From assembly GCA_016873675.1 (NCBI GenBank), contig VGWG01000018.1, positions 1 through 39,023 of the forward strand: a stretch of DNA of 39,023 bases, given 5' to 3'. Made by a program: the position numbers and the translations under genes. The notes under the pieces were generated by a model. That model did not search any database, was not told the origin of the DNA, and saw nothing but the letters and a program-made list of their open reading frames with translations. Each line of letters begins with the position of its first letter. Within the stretch, counting starts at the first letter, position 1. Below are positions 7,154 through 16,571 of this stretch, piece by piece. This DNA is from Lentisphaerota bacterium. GTDB taxonomy: Bacteria; Verrucomicrobiota; Kiritimatiellia; RFP12; JAAYNR01.

Positions 7154-8536
7154 TTATCTCCGGGCCCGCAGGCGGCCGTGTTTCAAAAACCCGTCATAGT
7201 TGCGCATCAGCAGATGCGACTCCATCTGGCGCAGGGTGTCCAGCGCCACGCCGACGATAATCAGGAGGCTGGTGCCTCCGAAGAACGAGGCCATGCTCCA
7301 GTCGAGGCTCATCCAGCCATTGAGCACCTGAGGCAGGATGGCAACGATGAGCAGCCCGATGCCGCCGATGAGCGTCACGCGCGTCATCACCGCATCGAGA
7401 TACTCGGCGGTCGCGCGGCCGGGGCGGATGCCGGGGACGTACGAACCGTCGCGCTTCAGGTTGTCGGCGATCTGCATCGCGTTGAACTGGGTGGCGACCC
7501 AGAAGAAGCAGAAAAAGAGGACCATGGCGGAATAGACGGTCAGATGGAGGGCCGAGGTCGGGCTGGCGAGGCTCTGCCCGAAGTCACGCAGCCAGGCGAA
7601 TGCGGGAAAGCGATCACCGTCGATGCGGGCCAGCGCCGTGGCCGGGAAGCTGATCAGCGGGCCGGCAAAGATGATCGGCATCACGCCCGTGTAGTTGACC
7701 CGCAGCGGCATGTACGTGTTCTGTCCGCCATACGTGCGATTGCCCACCACGCGACGGGTTGAATGAATCGGCACGCGCCGGACGCCCTGGGTGAGCATGA
7801 CGGTGCCCATGGTGACGGCAAAGCCGAGCAGCAGCAGCAGCACCAGCTCGAAGATGTTGGCCGTCGGCTGGATGTCGCCGATGCCGATGTAGCGCTCCCA
7901 CGCGATCATCACCGCATGGGGCAGGCGACTGCAGATGTTGATCATGATAATCAGCGAGACGCCGTTGCCGATGCCGCGGGACGTGATCTGGTCGCCGAGC
8001 CACATGACAAACATCGAAGCCGAGGTCATGGCGATGATGGTCATCAGGGTGAAGCCGACGCCCGGATTCGCCACCAGGTCCACCGCGCCGAAGCCGAGAC
8101 GCTCGGGGTTCTGAAGCCCCTGGGCGAGGAAGAACGACTGGAACACGCAGATGCCGATGGTCAGGTAGCGGGTGTACTGGTTCATGCGCTGCCGGCCGCT
8201 GTCGCCCTCGCGCACCATCCGTTCCAGCGCGGGAACGACGGCGGTGAGGAGCTGCAGGATGATCGAGGCGCTGATATACGGCCAGATGCTCAGGAAGCCG
8301 ACCGCGCACTGGCTCATGGCGCCGCCGGTGAAGACGTCGAACATGCTCATCAGGCCGCCAGCGGAGCCGGTGGCCGACTCGCGCATCCGCTCCATGATCT
8401 CGTTCAGGACGCCCAAGTTGACCCCCGGCGTGGGAATCATCGAGATGAGTCGGCTGATGAACACCAGTCCGGCCGTCAGGAGGATGCGCTTGCGCAGCTC
8501 CGGTATTTTGAACGTGTTCGCAAAGGTGGCCAGCAT
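7154..8536 (-). CDS. secY: Protein translocase subunit SecY
   Basis: This is the 460-residue channel subunit of the Sec translocon in the inner membrane, with about ten hydrophobic segments. The N-terminus (LRKRILLTAGLVFISRLISM) gives the first transmembrane helix. SIWPYISASIILQLL matches the conserved TM2b-TM3 region. The basic cytoplasmic loop GVRRVPIHSTRR and the segment GIRPGRATAEYL near residue 365 contact SecA and the ribosome. It partners with SecE at 31684-31887. It lies 109 bp after rplO and five bases before adk. Confidence 0.97.
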   Translation of the reverse strand: MLATFANTFKIPELRKRILLTAGLVFISRLISMIPTPGVNLGVLNEIMERMRESATGSAGGLMSMFDVFTGGAMSQCAVGFLSIWPYISASIILQLLTAVVPALERMVREGDSGRQRMNQYTRYLTIGICVFQSFFLAQGLQNPERLGFGAVDLVANPGVGFTLMTIIAMTSASMFVMWLGDQITSRGIGNGVSLIIMINICSRLPHAVMIAWERYIGIGDIQPTANIFELVLLLLLGFAVTMGTVMLTQGVRRVPIHSTRRVVGNRTYGGQNTYMPLRVNYTGVMPIIFAGPLISFPATALARIDGDRFPAFAWLRDFGQSLASPTSALHLTVYSAMVLFFCFFWVATQFNAMQIADNLKRDGSYVPGIRPGRATAEYLDAVMTRVTLIGGIGLLIVAILPQVLNGWMSLDWSMASFFGGTSLLIIVGVALDTLRQMESHLLMRNYDGFLKHGRLRARR

Positions 8537-8645
8537 GGTTGCGCTCCTGGGTCTGGGGCCGCAGGGCCGGGTGCGGGATTCGGGGCGGGATTACTCGCAT
8601 CAGTCATCCCGTCTCCCGTCCCCGCCGTCCGCCGCGACCCGGTCA

Positions 8646-9101
8646 TTACTCTTGCGTGACTCCGATGACGACGACGGTTCCGCCAGCCGCCTCGATCTTC
8701 GCCCGCGCCGACGCGCTGAACGCATGGGCGGTGACCGTCAGTTTCCGTTCGAGGTCGCCGGTGCCGAGAATCTTGACGCCGCCCGCGTTGGCGTGGACAA
8801 GGCCAGCCTGGAAGAGCTCGCCGCCCGACACCTGGCTGCCGTCGGCAAACCGGTTCAGGGCCTTGACGTTGACCGTCTGCCACGGGACGCGGTTGGGGTT
8901 CTTGAACCCGCGCTTGGGCAGGCGCCGGACGAGCGGCATCTGGCCGCCTTCAAAGCCCAGTTTGTGCTTGTGCCCCTTGCGGGCCTTCTGACCTTTATGG
9001 CCCTTGCCTGATGTTTTGCCGTGTCCCGAGCCGGGACCGCGGCCGACGCGCTTGCGGCTTTTGCGGGCGCCCGGCGTGTTCTTTAACGTAGAGAGATCCA
9101 T
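8646..9101 (-). CDS. rplO: 50S ribosomal protein uL15
   Basis: The 151-residue protein has the extended glycine/lysine-rich N-terminus (RKRVGRGPGSGHGKTSGKGH) that threads into 23S rRNA, then a globular part with GFEGGQMPLVRRLPKRGF. L15 is a late-assembly protein of the large subunit. rpsE normally precedes it through rpmD (L30), but here only 66 bp separate rpsE and rplO, so L30 is absent from this position. Confidence 0.97.
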   Translation of the reverse strand: MDLSTLKNTPGARKSRKRVGRGPGSGHGKTSGKGHKGQKARKGHKHKLGFEGGQMPLVRRLPKRGFKNPNRVPWQTVNVKALNRFADGSQVSGGELFQAGLVHANAGGVKILGTGDLERKLTVTAHAFSASARAKIEAAGGTVVVIGVTQE

Positions 9102-9167
9102 GTTTCAAACTCCTCGTATCAAGGCTTTGGCGGCCGCCCATTCCGAGCCGGCCGCAGGTGGGATGCT

Positions 9168-9656
9168 TCAGGTGCGGGTCGCCGCGATCTCATCGGCGGT
9201 GCGCAACTGCTGCAGAGCGGCGATCGTGGCTTTGACCACATTCAGCCGGTTCTTGCTGCCGAGCGACTTGCCGATCACGTCCCGGACGCCAGCCGCTTCG
9301 AGAACGGGGCGCATGCCGCCGCCCGCGATGATGCCCGATCCGTCTGGAGCGGGCTTCAGCAGCACGCGGCCGCCGTCGCAGAACCCGACCACGTCGTGCG
9401 GGAGGGTCTTGCCGACCATCTTCACACGCATCATCTCCTTCTTCGCGCAGTCACCGCCCTTGCGGATCGCCTCGCTGACCTCGTTCGCCTTGCCGAATCC
9501 GAAGCCGACGCGTCCCCCATGGTCGCCGACGACCACCACGGCGCTGAAACTGAAACGGCGGCCGCCCTTGACCACTTTCGCGCACCGATTGACGAACACG
9601 ACGCGCTCGTCCAGGTCGCTCCCCGCGCCCTCGCGTTTGACTCTCTCTTCTCTCAC
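9168..9656 (-). CDS. rpsE: 30S ribosomal protein uS5
   Basis: The 162-residue protein has the double-stranded RNA-binding-like N-terminal domain ([21 protein letters not shown], of which GGRRF is the hallmark) and the C-terminal [13 protein letters not shown]...KSLGSKN segment. S5 lies at the mRNA entry channel and affects decoding accuracy. The start codon overlaps the rplR stop as ATGA. Confidence 0.97.
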   Translation of the reverse strand: MREERVKREGAGSDLDERVVFVNRCAKVVKGGRRFSFSAVVVVGDHGGRVGFGFGKANEVSEAIRKGGDCAKKEMMRVKMVGKTLPHDVVGFCDGGRVLLKPAPDGSGIIAGGGMRPVLEAAGVRDVIGKSLGSKNRLNVVKATIAALQQLRTADEIAATRT

Positions 9657-10039
9657 TTCGCCTCCTCAGCCGCGGGAGCGGCATCCGAAATCCGCAGGCC
9701 CGCAGCAACGGCGGACTCCACGATCTGCTTGATGCGGCCGTGGTAACGGAATCCGCCGCGGTCGACGACCACGCGGGCGATTCCCTTTTCGGCTGCGGTT
9801 TTGGCGGCCTGCTCCCCCACCACCTTGGCGGTGTTCAGGTTGCAGCCGGCGGCGTCCTCCACGGCAAGCGTGGACGTGGCGGCCAGCGTATGCGAGGCCG
9901 TGTCATCGATGAACTGCACGTACATGTGCTTGTTCGAGATGTAAATCGCCATTCGCGGGCGCTCCGCCGTGCCCTGCACGCGCTGGCGGAGGCGCATGTG
10001 ACGGCGCCTGCGTTGATCCTTGCGGTTCTTCACTATCAT
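9653..10039 (-). CDS. rplR: 50S ribosomal protein uL18
   Basis: The 128-residue 5S rRNA-binding protein has an Arg-rich N-terminus ([15 protein letters not shown]) and the core segment [16 protein letters not shown]. The conserved [12 protein letters not shown] lies near residue 93. A short Ala/Glu-rich tail follows the fold. It is 20 bases downstream of rplF and coupled to rpsE. Confidence 0.97.
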   Translation of the reverse strand: MIVKNRKDQRRRRHMRLRQRVQGTAERPRMAIYISNKHMYVQFIDDTASHTLAATSTLAVEDAAGCNLNTAKVVGEQAAKTAAEKGIARVVVDRGGFRYHGRIKQIVESAVAAGLRISDAAPAAEEAK

Positions 10040-10059
10040 CAGCCACTCCCGTTCAGGCG

Positions 10060-10596
10060 TTAGGCAACGGTCTTGCCCTGCTTGCGGCGAATCTGTTCGC
10101 CGACGTACTTGATGCCCTTGCCCTTGTAAGGCTCGGCGGGGTAGTAACCGCGGATGCGGGCCGCCGCCTCGCCGACAAGCTGCTTGTCGATACCCGTGAC
10201 CGTCAACTGGACGCCCTGCTTCTCGGTGACCGTGATGCCGGCGGGGATCGCATACTCTTTGGGCGACGCAAATCCGAGCGAGAGCTTCAGTTGCGCACCC
10301 TGAACCTGTGCTTTAAAGCCGGTGCCCTCGATGGAGAGCTCCTTCTTGTAGCCCTTGACCACGCCCTCGATCATGTTCTTGACCAGGGAGCGGCTCAGCC
10401 CGTGATAACTCCGTTGAACGCGCGAGTCATCCTTGCGCGACACGCGCACCGCGCCGTCGGCGACGACGGCGACGATGCCGGCGGGAAGCGTACGGGAGAG
10501 TTCACCGAGCGCGCCCTTCACGGACACCGAGCCGCCGCAGGCGGTGACGGTGACGCCGGAGGGAATGCTCACCGGTTGTTTACCGATTCTCGACAT
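10060..10596 (-). CDS. rplF: 50S ribosomal protein uL6
   Basis: The 178-residue protein begins MSRIGKQPVSIPSGV and ends in the conserved block EPYKGKGIKYVGEQIRRKQG. It contains the two similar alpha/beta domains of L6, which lie near the factor-binding site of the large subunit. Spacing to rpsH is 13 bases and to rplR 20 bases. Confidence 0.97.
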   Translation of the reverse strand: MSRIGKQPVSIPSGVTVTACGGSVSVKGALGELSRTLPAGIVAVVADGAVRVSRKDDSRVQRSYHGLSRSLVKNMIEGVVKGYKKELSIEGTGFKAQVQGAQLKLSLGFASPKEYAIPAGITVTEKQGVQLTVTGIDKQLVGEAAARIRGYYPAEPYKGKGIKYVGEQIRRKQGKTVA

Positions 10597-10609
10597 GGCA
10601 CGACACCTC

Positions 10610-11005
10610 TTACCAGATGGTACAAATCACTTCGCCGCCCAGCTTGCGCTGGCGCGCCTCTTTTCCCGTCATCACCCCATTGGAGGTGCTGACGACCGCC
10701 GTGCCCAACCCATTGAGCACCCGCGGAATATCCTGATAACCGGCAAACCGGCGCAGGCCGGGCTTGCTGATGCGGCTGACCCCGCGAATCACGGGTTCGC
10801 CGTCGGCCGCATACTTCAGCGTGAGCAACAGCACCCGCTTGGGATCGCCCGCCAGCATGAAGCCGGCGATGTAGCCCTCCTGCTTGAAGACACGGGCAAT
10901 CTCGCCCTTGAGCCTGGAACCGGGCATCTCCACTTCCTGGAGACCGGCCTTCTGCGCGTTGCGCATCCGCAGCAGCATGTCTGCGATGGGATCCGATACA
11001 CTCAT
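10610..11005 (-). CDS. rpsH: 30S ribosomal protein uS8
   Basis: The 131-residue protein has the N-terminal DPIADMLLRMRNAQKAG motif and the C-terminal VVSTSNGVMTGKEARQRKLGG block, which binds helix 21 of 16S rRNA. In E. coli S8 also represses the spc operon by binding a mimic near rplE. I could not identify such a structure by eye here. Confidence 0.97.
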   Translation of the reverse strand: MSVSDPIADMLLRMRNAQKAGLQEVEMPGSRLKGEIARVFKQEGYIAGFMLAGDPKRVLLLTLKYAADGEPVIRGVSRISKPGLRRFAGYQDIPRVLNGLGTAVVSTSNGVMTGKEARQRKLGGEVICTIW

Positions 11006-11015
11006 GACAACTCCC

Positions 11016-11201
11016 TTACCAGCTCGCCTTGGTCACACCCGGGATCTGTCCCGACACAGCCAGCTCACGGAAGCAAATGCGGCAGAGCTGGAACTTACGG
11101 ATATAGGCACGGGCGCGCCCGCAACGGGTGCACCGGCAATACGTGCGCACAGCGAACTTCGGCGTGCGTTTTGCCTTTTCCATCAAACACAATTTGGCCA
11201 T
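11016..11201 (-). CDS. rpsN: 30S ribosomal protein uS14, zinc-binding short form
   Basis: The 61-residue protein is the short zinc type of S14, with CxxC pairs in CRCTRCGR and LCRICFR, ending [12 protein letters not shown]14 sits in the head of the small subunit. The zinc-free long form of about 101 residues is not present in this window. Confidence 0.97.
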   Translation of the reverse strand: MAKLCLMEKAKRTPKFAVRTYCRCTRCGRARAYIRKFQLCRICFRELAVSGQIPGVTKASW

Positions 11202-11212
11202 GGCGCAACTCC

Positions 11213-11746
11213 TTACTTTCCGGCGAACGGCATACCAAGCGCCGCGAGCAGCTCGCGGGCCACAGTGTTAGTGCGGGCCGACGTCACAAATGTGACATCC
11301 ATCCCCTTCTCCACGCTCGATCCGGTGTTGACTTCCGGGAAGATCGTATGATCCTTGATTCCGAGCGTATACCCCCCCCGTCCGTCAAAGCCGCGGGGCG
11401 AGACGCCGCGAAAGTCGCGAATGCCCGGCAGGGCGTGATTCACAAAGCGGTCGACGAACTCGTACATCCGGTCCCCGCGCAGGGTGACCTTGGCGCCGAT
11501 GACCATGCCTTCGCGCAGCTTGAAATTCGAGATGCTCTTGCGGGCCTTGCAGGTCATGGGCCGCTGACCGGTGATCTTCGTCAGATCTTCCAGCAAGGTC
11601 TTCTGTTCGTCCTTCTCGACGATCCCGAAGCCCATGTTCACCACGACCTTCTGCAGGCGGGGCACCAGCATGGGGTTTGCGAGCCCCAGCGTCTCACGCA
11701 GCTTGGGCGTAATTTTTTCCTTGTACAACTCTTTGAGTCTGGGCAT
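11213..11746 (-). CDS. rplE: 50S ribosomal protein uL5
   Basis: The 177-residue protein binds 5S rRNA and contacts the P-site tRNA and S13. It has the N-terminal block [18 protein letters not shown] (residues 24-41) and the C-terminal [13 protein letters not shown] motif. It follows rplX by nine bases. Confidence 0.97.
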   Translation of the reverse strand: MPRLKELYKEKITPKLRETLGLANPMLVPRLQKVVVNMGFGIVEKDEQKTLLEDLTKITGQRPMTCKARKSISNFKLREGMVIGAKVTLRGDRMYEFVDRFVNHALPGIRDFRGVSPRGFDGRGGYTLGIKDHTIFPEVNTGSSVEKGMDVTFVTSARTNTVARELLAALGMPFAGK

Positions 11747-11755
11747 ATCCGTCTC

Positions 11756-12076
11756 CTATCCGTGCAAGACCTTGTTTGTCGCCTTGGATACCCGTTCGAG
11801 TGTGTCGCCGGTGCGGACGCGCCGGATGCGGACGCCCTTCTTGGCCTCCGCATCATAGGGCATCACCTTGGACAACCGGATCGGGGCCTCGATCTCAACA
11901 AACCCGCCATCGGGCTTGGCCTGAGACCGGCGCACGGCCTTTTTCACCAGATTCAGACCCTCGACGAAGACGACGTTCTTGCGAAAATCGATTCGCGTGA
12001 CTTTTCCGGTCTGGCCGGCGTATTCGCCTGATATGGCGATCACCGTGTCATGCTTCTTGATGCGTGCAATGCTCAT
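11756..12076 (-). CDS. rplX: 50S ribosomal protein uL24
   Basis: The 106-residue protein starts MSIARIKKHDTVIAISG. A KOW motif follows (DTVIAISGEYAGQTGKV). L24 initiates assembly of the large subunit by binding the 5' part of 23S rRNA. The start at 12076 was preferred over an in-frame ATG at 12151, whose extra 25 residues show no homology; AAAAGAAG precedes the chosen ATG. The 119-bp gap to rplN contains short tandem CAACCCG units near 12100 and no recognisable gene. Confidence 0.96.
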   Translation of the reverse strand: MSIARIKKHDTVIAISGEYAGQTGKVTRIDFRKNVVFVEGLNLVKKAVRRSQAKPDGGFVEIEAPIRLSKVMPYDAEAKKGVRIRRVRTGDTLERVSKATNKVLHG

Positions 12077-12195
12077 GCTTCTTTTCCCGTAACGCGCAAC
12101 CCGCAACCCGCAGTTCGCCAGCCTTGCCCCGCCGGGTCCGCCCCGTGCCAAGCCAACGCTTACGCCATTGCGCGCGTGTTACTGTGCGGCTGACG

Positions 12196-12561
12196 TCAGA
12201 CCACTTCCGGCGCCAGCGAGATGATCTTCATGTAATTCCGGTCGCGCAACTCGCGCGCCACCGGACCGAAAATACGCGTGCCGATCGGATTCAGCTTGGC
12301 ATCCACGATCACGCAGGCGTTCTGGTCAAAACGGACATGCGAACCGTCAGGGCGGTTGATGGGGTGGCCGGTGCGCACGATAACCGCCGTGCAGACCTGC
12401 CCCTTCTTCACCGCGCCGGTCGGCTGCGCATCCTTGATGGCCACACGGATGACGTCGCCAATATGGGCGAAGGTCTTGCGCTGGCCGAGGATCCGGAAGC
12501 ACATGGCCAGCTTGGCGCCCGAGTTGTCGGCCACAATCAGTTCAGTTTGCTCCTGGATCAT
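12196..12561 (-). CDS. rplN: 50S ribosomal protein uL14
   Basis: The 121-residue protein starts [17 protein letters not shown] and contains the conserved [14 protein letters not shown] and [13 protein letters not shown] blocks. L14 forms bridges to 16S rRNA and is contacted by the silencing factor RsfS in other bacteria. The reading frame is open upstream through rpsQ, but the start at 12561 overlaps the rpsQ stop as ATGA and matches the family length. Confidence 0.97.
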   Translation of the reverse strand: MIQEQTELIVADNSGAKLAMCFRILGQRKTFAHIGDVIRVAIKDAQPTGAVKKGQVCTAVIVRTGHPINRPDGSHVRFDQNACVIVDAKLNPIGTRIFGPVARELRDRNYMKIISLAPEVV

Positions 12562-12839
12562 GACTTCGGCGCTCCTTCCGCGGACACGACTTCGACCACG
12601 CGCCAGCGCTTCATCTTGCTCAGCGGGCGGCATTCGGTGATGATCACCGCATCGCCCACCCGCGCGGCGTTCTGCTCGTCGTGCGCGTGGAACTTCTTGT
12701 GCATGCGGATCACCTTGCCATACAGGGGGTGACGCAGCCGACGCTCGGTTTGCACCACGATCGACTTGTTCCCGCTGCGGCTCACCACCACACCCTTGCG
12801 GACCTTGCGGGATCCGCGGCTCTCTGTCGTCTCGGCCAT
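12558..12839 (-). CDS. rpsQ: 30S ribosomal protein uS17
   Basis: The 93-residue OB-fold protein has the conserved [19 protein letters not shown] and [20 protein letters not shown] segments. S17 binds the 5' domain of 16S rRNA early in assembly. Its ATG overlaps the rpmC stop (TAATG) and its stop overlaps the rplN start, so three genes are chained. Confidence 0.97.
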   Translation of the reverse strand: MAETTESRGSRKVRKGVVVSRSGNKSIVVQTERRLRHPLYGKVIRMHKKFHAHDEQNAARVGDAVIITECRPLSKMKRWRVVEVVSAEGAPKS

Positions 12840-13036
12840 TACTTACCCGCCTCCCGCCCACGTTGTACCGTGAGCATGCTCGCAATTTCACGACGAAGCG
12901 TACGAATCCGAATCGGCTTCTCTACGCTGGCGCCGGAGTAATGCTTCAGGCGAAAGTTGCGCAAATCCTGCGACTGCTCGCGAATCCGCTGAGCCAACTC
13001 CTCCGCCCCCAGTTCCCTGAATTCCCTAGCCTTCAT
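12839..13036 (-). CDS. rpmC: 50S ribosomal protein uL29
   Basis: The 65-residue all-helical protein ([18 protein letters not shown] at the start) lies at the tunnel exit and helps bind trigger factor and SRP. The start at 13036 matches family length; an upstream in-frame ATG at 13120 would run into rplP. Residues 24-45 hold the conserved [20 protein letters not shown] region. Confidence 0.96.
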   Translation of the reverse strand: MKAREFRELGAEELAQRIREQSQDLRNFRLKHYSGASVEKPIRIRTLRREIASMLTVQRGREAGK

Positions 13037-13059
13037 TGTTGTTCCGATCTCCGCTTGGA

Positions 13060-13470
13060 TCACTTGCGGGCAACCAACCGCGTGCGGATGCCCAGTTTTG
13101 TGTCGGCCAGGCGGAGGCATTCGCGGGCGGTGGCGTCCGGGACGCCGCCGACCTCGAACAACATCTTGCCCGGAACGATCACCGCAACCCAGAGCTCCGG
13201 ATTACCTTTTCCCTTGCCCATGCGCACTTCGATGGGCTTCTTGGTGACAGGCTTGTCCGGGAAGATCCGGATCCACAGCTTGCCTTTGCGTTTCATGTGG
13301 CGGTTGACTGCCACACGGCACGCCTCGATCTGCGTATTGGTGATCCAGCCCCGGGTGAGCGCCTTGATGCCATACTCTCCGTAGGCAAGCTCGGCGCCCG
13401 AGGTGGCGTGTCCCGCCCGGTTCCCTTTGGACTGCTTGCGGTGCAAGACCCGTTTAGGCATTAGTGGCAT
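13060..13470 (-). CDS. rplP: 50S ribosomal protein uL16
   Basis: The 136-residue protein begins [21 protein letters not shown]16 organises the A-site region of the peptidyl transferase centre. The start at 13470 has a strong GAGGAGGAG seven or so bases upstream and lies inside the 3' end of rpsC, a 17-base overlap. The conserved [17 protein letters not shown] block is near residue 75. Confidence 0.97.
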   Translation of the reverse strand: MPLMPKRVLHRKQSKGNRAGHATSGAELAYGEYGIKALTRGWITNTQIEACRVAVNRHMKRKGKLWIRIFPDKPVTKKPIEVRMGKGKGNPELWVAVIVPGKMLFEVGGVPDATARECLRLADTKLGIRTRLVARK

Positions 13471-14128
13471 TGCTTCTCCTCCTCGTCCCGGAACGCGCCG
13501 GCTGGAAATCATCCCGGGTGCAGATCCACACCTTGATGCCGATCAAGCCGGCCGTTGTGTGGGCCTCTGCAAACCCGTAGTCGATGTTCGCACGCAGGGT
13601 GTGCAATGGCACCTTGCCCTGCTTGCTCCACTCGACGCGCGAGATCTCGGCGCCGTTGATACGGCCGCTGCAGCGGATCTTGATCCCCTCGCAGCCAATA
13701 TCCATGGCCACCTTCTCAGCCCGCTTCATGGCGCGTTTGAGGGCCACGCGGCGCTCGATCTGCTGCGCCATGCCCTCGGCAACCAACTGCGCGTTGGCGT
13801 CGGGATCGCGAACCTCGTGGATCTCCAGGTAAATCTCTTTACCCGTCTTTTTCGCCAGGTCGGCGCGGATCCGTTCGATATCCTGCCCCTTGCGGCCGAT
13901 GACCACACCGGGCCGGGCCGAAAAGATGTTGATCCGCACACGATTGGCGTAGCGCTCGATCATGATCTTGGCGATCGCGGCGCCTTCCAAACGTTTCTTG
14001 ACCTCCTCGCGGATCATCTGATCTTCCGCGAGCAGCGTGCCAAAATCACGCTTTCCGGCAAACCACCGCGAGCTCCATGCGTGGTCGACGGCGATTCGGA
14101 ATCCGATAGGATTGACTTTCTGTCCCAA
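13454..14128 (-). CDS. rpsC: 30S ribosomal protein uS3
   Basis: The 224-residue protein starts [12 protein letters not shown] and has the KH domain with [18 protein letters not shown] at about residues 74-91. The C-terminal domain contains [16 protein letters not shown]3 lines the mRNA entry tunnel and contributes helicase activity. The C-terminus is short and basic. Confidence 0.97.
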   Translation of the reverse strand: MGQKVNPIGFRIAVDHAWSSRWFAGKRDFGTLLAEDQMIREEVKKRLEGAAIAKIMIERYANRVRINIFSARPGVVIGRKGQDIERIRADLAKKTGKEIYLEIHEVRDPDANAQLVAEGMAQQIERRVALKRAMKRAEKVAMDIGCEGIKIRCSGRINGAEISRVEWSKQGKVPLHTLRANIDYGFAEAHTTAGLIGIKVWICTRDDFQPARSGTRRRSNATNA

Positions 14129-14161
14129 CGTCCTGCTCCTTCCTAAAAAAAGCCTTCGGCC

Positions 14162-14497
14162 TTAACGACCGTCGGTCAGGACCACTTTCACATGGCACAA
14201 CCGCCGGGCAATCGGACTCGCACTGCCACGGGCGCGAGGCCAGAACCGCCGCAAACGCGGCCCTTCATCAAACACCGCGAGCTGAATGCGCAGACCGTCC
14301 ACATCCAGATTGGCGTTGTTTTTCGCGTTGGCCATCGCCGACTGGATCGTCTGACCCAGCACGGCGGCCGCCTTCCGCGGGCTGAATTGCGTCACCTTCA
14401 ACGCCTCGCTGACCGTCATGCCCTGCACCTTGCGGGACAGGGGGCGGCCCTTCTGCGCCGAAAGCCGGACGTTACGGGTAATAGCCGTCACTTCCAT
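14162..14497 (-). CDS. rplV: 50S ribosomal protein uL22
   Basis: The 111-residue protein starts MEVTAITRNVRLSAQKGR. Its beta-hairpin (residues about 80-95) reaches into the exit tunnel, where changes give macrolide resistance in other bacteria. The C-terminus is short. The start at 14497 has AGGGA eight bases upstream. An ATG at 14512 overlapping the rpsS stop (TAATG) is in frame and would add MRESV; either is plausible. Confidence 0.96.
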   Translation of the reverse strand: MEVTAITRNVRLSAQKGRPLSRKVQGMTVSEALKVTQFSPRKAAAVLGQTIQSAMANAKNNANLDVDGLRIQLAVFDEGPRLRRFWPRARGSASPIARRLCHVKVVLTDGR

Positions 14498-14511
14498 AAC
14501 TGATTCCCTCA

Positions 14512-14796
14512 TTACTTCGCCGCCTTGGCCTTGTCCGTGTGGACGCCGTGCTGGCGGAATGTGCGTGTGGGGGCGAATTCGCCCAACCGGTGCCCAACCA
14601 TATTCTCGTTGATGAAAATAGGGATGTGCTGTTTGCCATTGTGAATGGCAAACGTATGGCCGACAAACTCCGGCATGATCATCGAACGGCGCGACCACGT
14701 CTTGATCGGCGTCTTCCGATTGCTCTGGCTCATCATCTCCACCTTTTTCAGCAGGTGAGCCTCGACGTACGGACCCTTCTTAATAGACCGCGGCAT
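14512..14796 (-). CDS. rpsS: 30S ribosomal protein uS19
   Basis: The 94-residue protein starts [19 protein letters not shown] and carries [23 protein letters not shown], the family core. It works with S13 in the head of the 30S subunit. Three bases separate it from rplB. Confidence 0.97.
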   Translation of the reverse strand: MPRSIKKGPYVEAHLLKKVEMMSQSNRKTPIKTWSRRSMIMPEFVGHTFAIHNGKQHIPIFINENMVGHRLGEFAPTRTFRQHGVHTDKAKAAK

Positions 14797-14799
14797 GGG

Positions 14800-15624
14800 T
14801 TATTTTCTCCCCTTGACGATAAACTTACTGGATGTTTTGCGCCGGTTGCGGGTTTTGCCGCCCTTCGACAGCTTGCCCCAGGGCGAGACCGGATGACCGC
14901 CACCTGACGTGCGACCTTCGCCGCCGCCCATCGGATGGTCCACCGGGTTCATCGCCACGCCGCGGACGGTCGGACGGATGCCCATCCACCGCTTGCGTCC
15001 GGCCTTGCCGAGCTTCACGCTGTTCCAGTCGGCGTTCCCCACCTGGCCGATCGTCGCCAAGCCCTTGGCGTTCACCCGGCGAACTTCGCCGGACGGCAAC
15101 CGCAGGTTGGCGTAGCCGTCTTCGCGCGACATCAGTTGGCAGCTATTGCCGGCGGAACGGGCGAGCTGGCCGCCCTTGCCGGGAATCAGCTCGACATTGT
15201 GCACGGTCAGCCCCAGCGGGATTTTTTCCATCGGCAGGGCATTGCCCACGGTCGGCTCGGCTTCGATCCCGGACAGGACCAAGTCGCCGACCTTGAGCCC
15301 CGTGGGCGCCAGGATGTAGCGCTTCTCGCCATCCACATAGTTGAGCAGCGCGAGATTGGCCGACCGGTTGGGATCGTAGGCGATCTCGGCGACGCGCGCC
15401 GGGATGCCCGCCTTGTCACGCCGGAAATCAACAAGCCGGTAGCGCCGTTTGACGCCGCCGCCACGGTGGCGCGTGCTGATGCGCCCCGAGTTGCCACGTC
15501 CAGCCTTGGCGCGCACCGGCTCGGTCAGCCGACGCATCGGCTTCTTCTCGGTGATCTCATCAAAGGTCTGCGCCACACGATGGCGGAGACCCGGACTTCT
15601 TGGTTTAAAGGTTTTCAGACCCAT
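14800..15624 (-). CDS. rplB: 50S ribosomal protein uL2
   Basis: The 274-residue protein contains the Arg/Gly-rich [20 protein letters not shown] block and the C-terminal [18 protein letters not shown] segment, whose histidine corresponds to the functionally important H229 of E. coli. L2 is needed for subunit association and peptidyl transferase activity. Confidence 0.98.
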   Translation of the reverse strand: MGLKTFKPRSPGLRHRVAQTFDEITEKKPMRRLTEPVRAKAGRGNSGRISTRHRGGGVKRRYRLVDFRRDKAGIPARVAEIAYDPNRSANLALLNYVDGEKRYILAPTGLKVGDLVLSGIEAEPTVGNALPMEKIPLGLTVHNVELIPGKGGQLARSAGNSCQLMSREDGYANLRLPSGEVRRVNAKGLATIGQVGNADWNSVKLGKAGRKRWMGIRPTVRGVAMNPVDHPMGGGEGRTSGGGHPVSPWGKLSKGGKTRNRRKTSSKFIVKGRK

Positions 15625-15645
15625 GGATCCATTCCTCCGGCGGCG

Positions 15646-15924
15646 TTAGACGGCCTCAATGCGTTCGCCCGCACGTACGGTGACGATTGCGCGCTTCCAA
15701 TCGGGGCGGCTGGTGTGGCGGCGTGTGCGCGTCATGCAGGGCTTGCCCGCATAGTTCTGCGTACGCACGGCCAACACATGAACACCGAACTGCTCCTCGA
15801 CCGCCGCGCGGATTTCCAGCTTGTTCGCCTCGGGGGCGACCTCCAGAAGAAACGCATTCTGCGCGGCCATCGCCGTCCCTTTTTCCGTTACTTGAATCTT
15901 TCGGATGATACCGGCGTGCTTCAT
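15646..15924 (-). CDS. rplW: 50S ribosomal protein uL23
   Basis: The 92-residue protein has the core ITEKGT-like start (VTEKGTAMAAQNAFLLEV) and a C-terminal RPDWKRAIVTVRAGERI. L23 is the docking site for trigger factor and SRP at the tunnel exit. The ATG overlaps the rplD stop by four bases. Confidence 0.96.
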   Translation of the reverse strand: MKHAGIIRKIQVTEKGTAMAAQNAFLLEVAPEANKLEIRAAVEEQFGVHVLAVRTQNYAGKPCMTRTRRHTSRPDWKRAIVTVRAGERIEAV

Positions 15925-16565
15925 GCCGTCACCTCCGCCTTCCCTGTCAGACGCGTTGTGAGCGCCTCAAAACCCGCACGCGTGGCAATCACGGTGCGAA
16001 AACGAAGCAGGGAGTATACATCAACATCGCGCGCGCAGGCAACCTCTACCTTTGGAATGTTGCGCGCGGCACGCACAAGCGCGTCGTTCGCGACGTCGGT
16101 CACAAAAAGACCCGAGGTTCGCACATCGAGCTTCTTGAGCAGCGCCGCCACGAGCTTGGTCTTCGCCTCGGGCAGGTTGAGCACATCCAGAACGACCACC
16201 TGGCCGTCGGCGATCTTGGCGCTGAGCGCGCGCCGGAACGCGAGCTGCGCCACCTTGCGGTTGACCTTCTGCGCGAAGGCGTGCGGACGCGGGCCGTGGG
16301 CGACGCCGCCGCCGCGCCAGATCGGAGAACGGCGGCTGCCCGCGCGGGCGTTGCCCGTCCCCTTCTGGCGGTAGGGCTTCTTGCCGCTGCCCGCAACCTC
16401 ACCCTTGTTCTGTGTCGAAGCCGTGCCCGCGCGCCGCGCGTTCAGGGTCGCCACGACCGTATCCTTGACCGCCTGGTCGCCTTTATTCAGCACCAGCCGT
16501 TCATCCGCGAAAGCCAGCTCTCCGGCCGGTTCTCCCGTCGCGTTGAAAACTTTGATCGTACTCAT
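15921..16565 (-). CDS. rplD: 50S ribosomal protein uL4
   Basis: The 214-residue protein has the tunnel loop KPYRQKGTGNARAGSRRSP (about residues 62-80) and GGGVAHGPRP. L4 with L22 forms the narrow point of the exit tunnel. In E. coli L4 represses the S10 operon through the leader upstream of rpsJ. Here rpsJ follows fusA by seven bases, so no room exists for such a leader. Confidence 0.97.
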   Translation of the reverse strand: MSTIKVFNATGEPAGELAFADERLVLNKGDQAVKDTVVATLNARRAGTASTQNKGEVAGSGKKPYRQKGTGNARAGSRRSPIWRGGGVAHGPRPHAFAQKVNRKVAQLAFRRALSAKIADGQVVVLDVLNLPEAKTKLVAALLKKLDVRTSGLFVTDVANDALVRAARNIPKVEVACARDVDVYSLLRFRTVIATRAGFEALTTRLTGKAEVTA

Positions 16566-16571
16566 CGCTCG

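Noticed and set aside
8537-8645. Pro/Ala-rich small peptide (MTDASNPAPNPAPG...) in the rplO-secY gap
   Set aside because: It is out of frame with SecY, low in complexity and unsupported by a clear Shine-Dalgarno; likely just a spacer.
12090-12195. Short CAACCCG repeats in the rplN-rplX gap as a mobile or CRISPR-like element
   Set aside because: There are only two or three short units, with no spacers and no associated gene.
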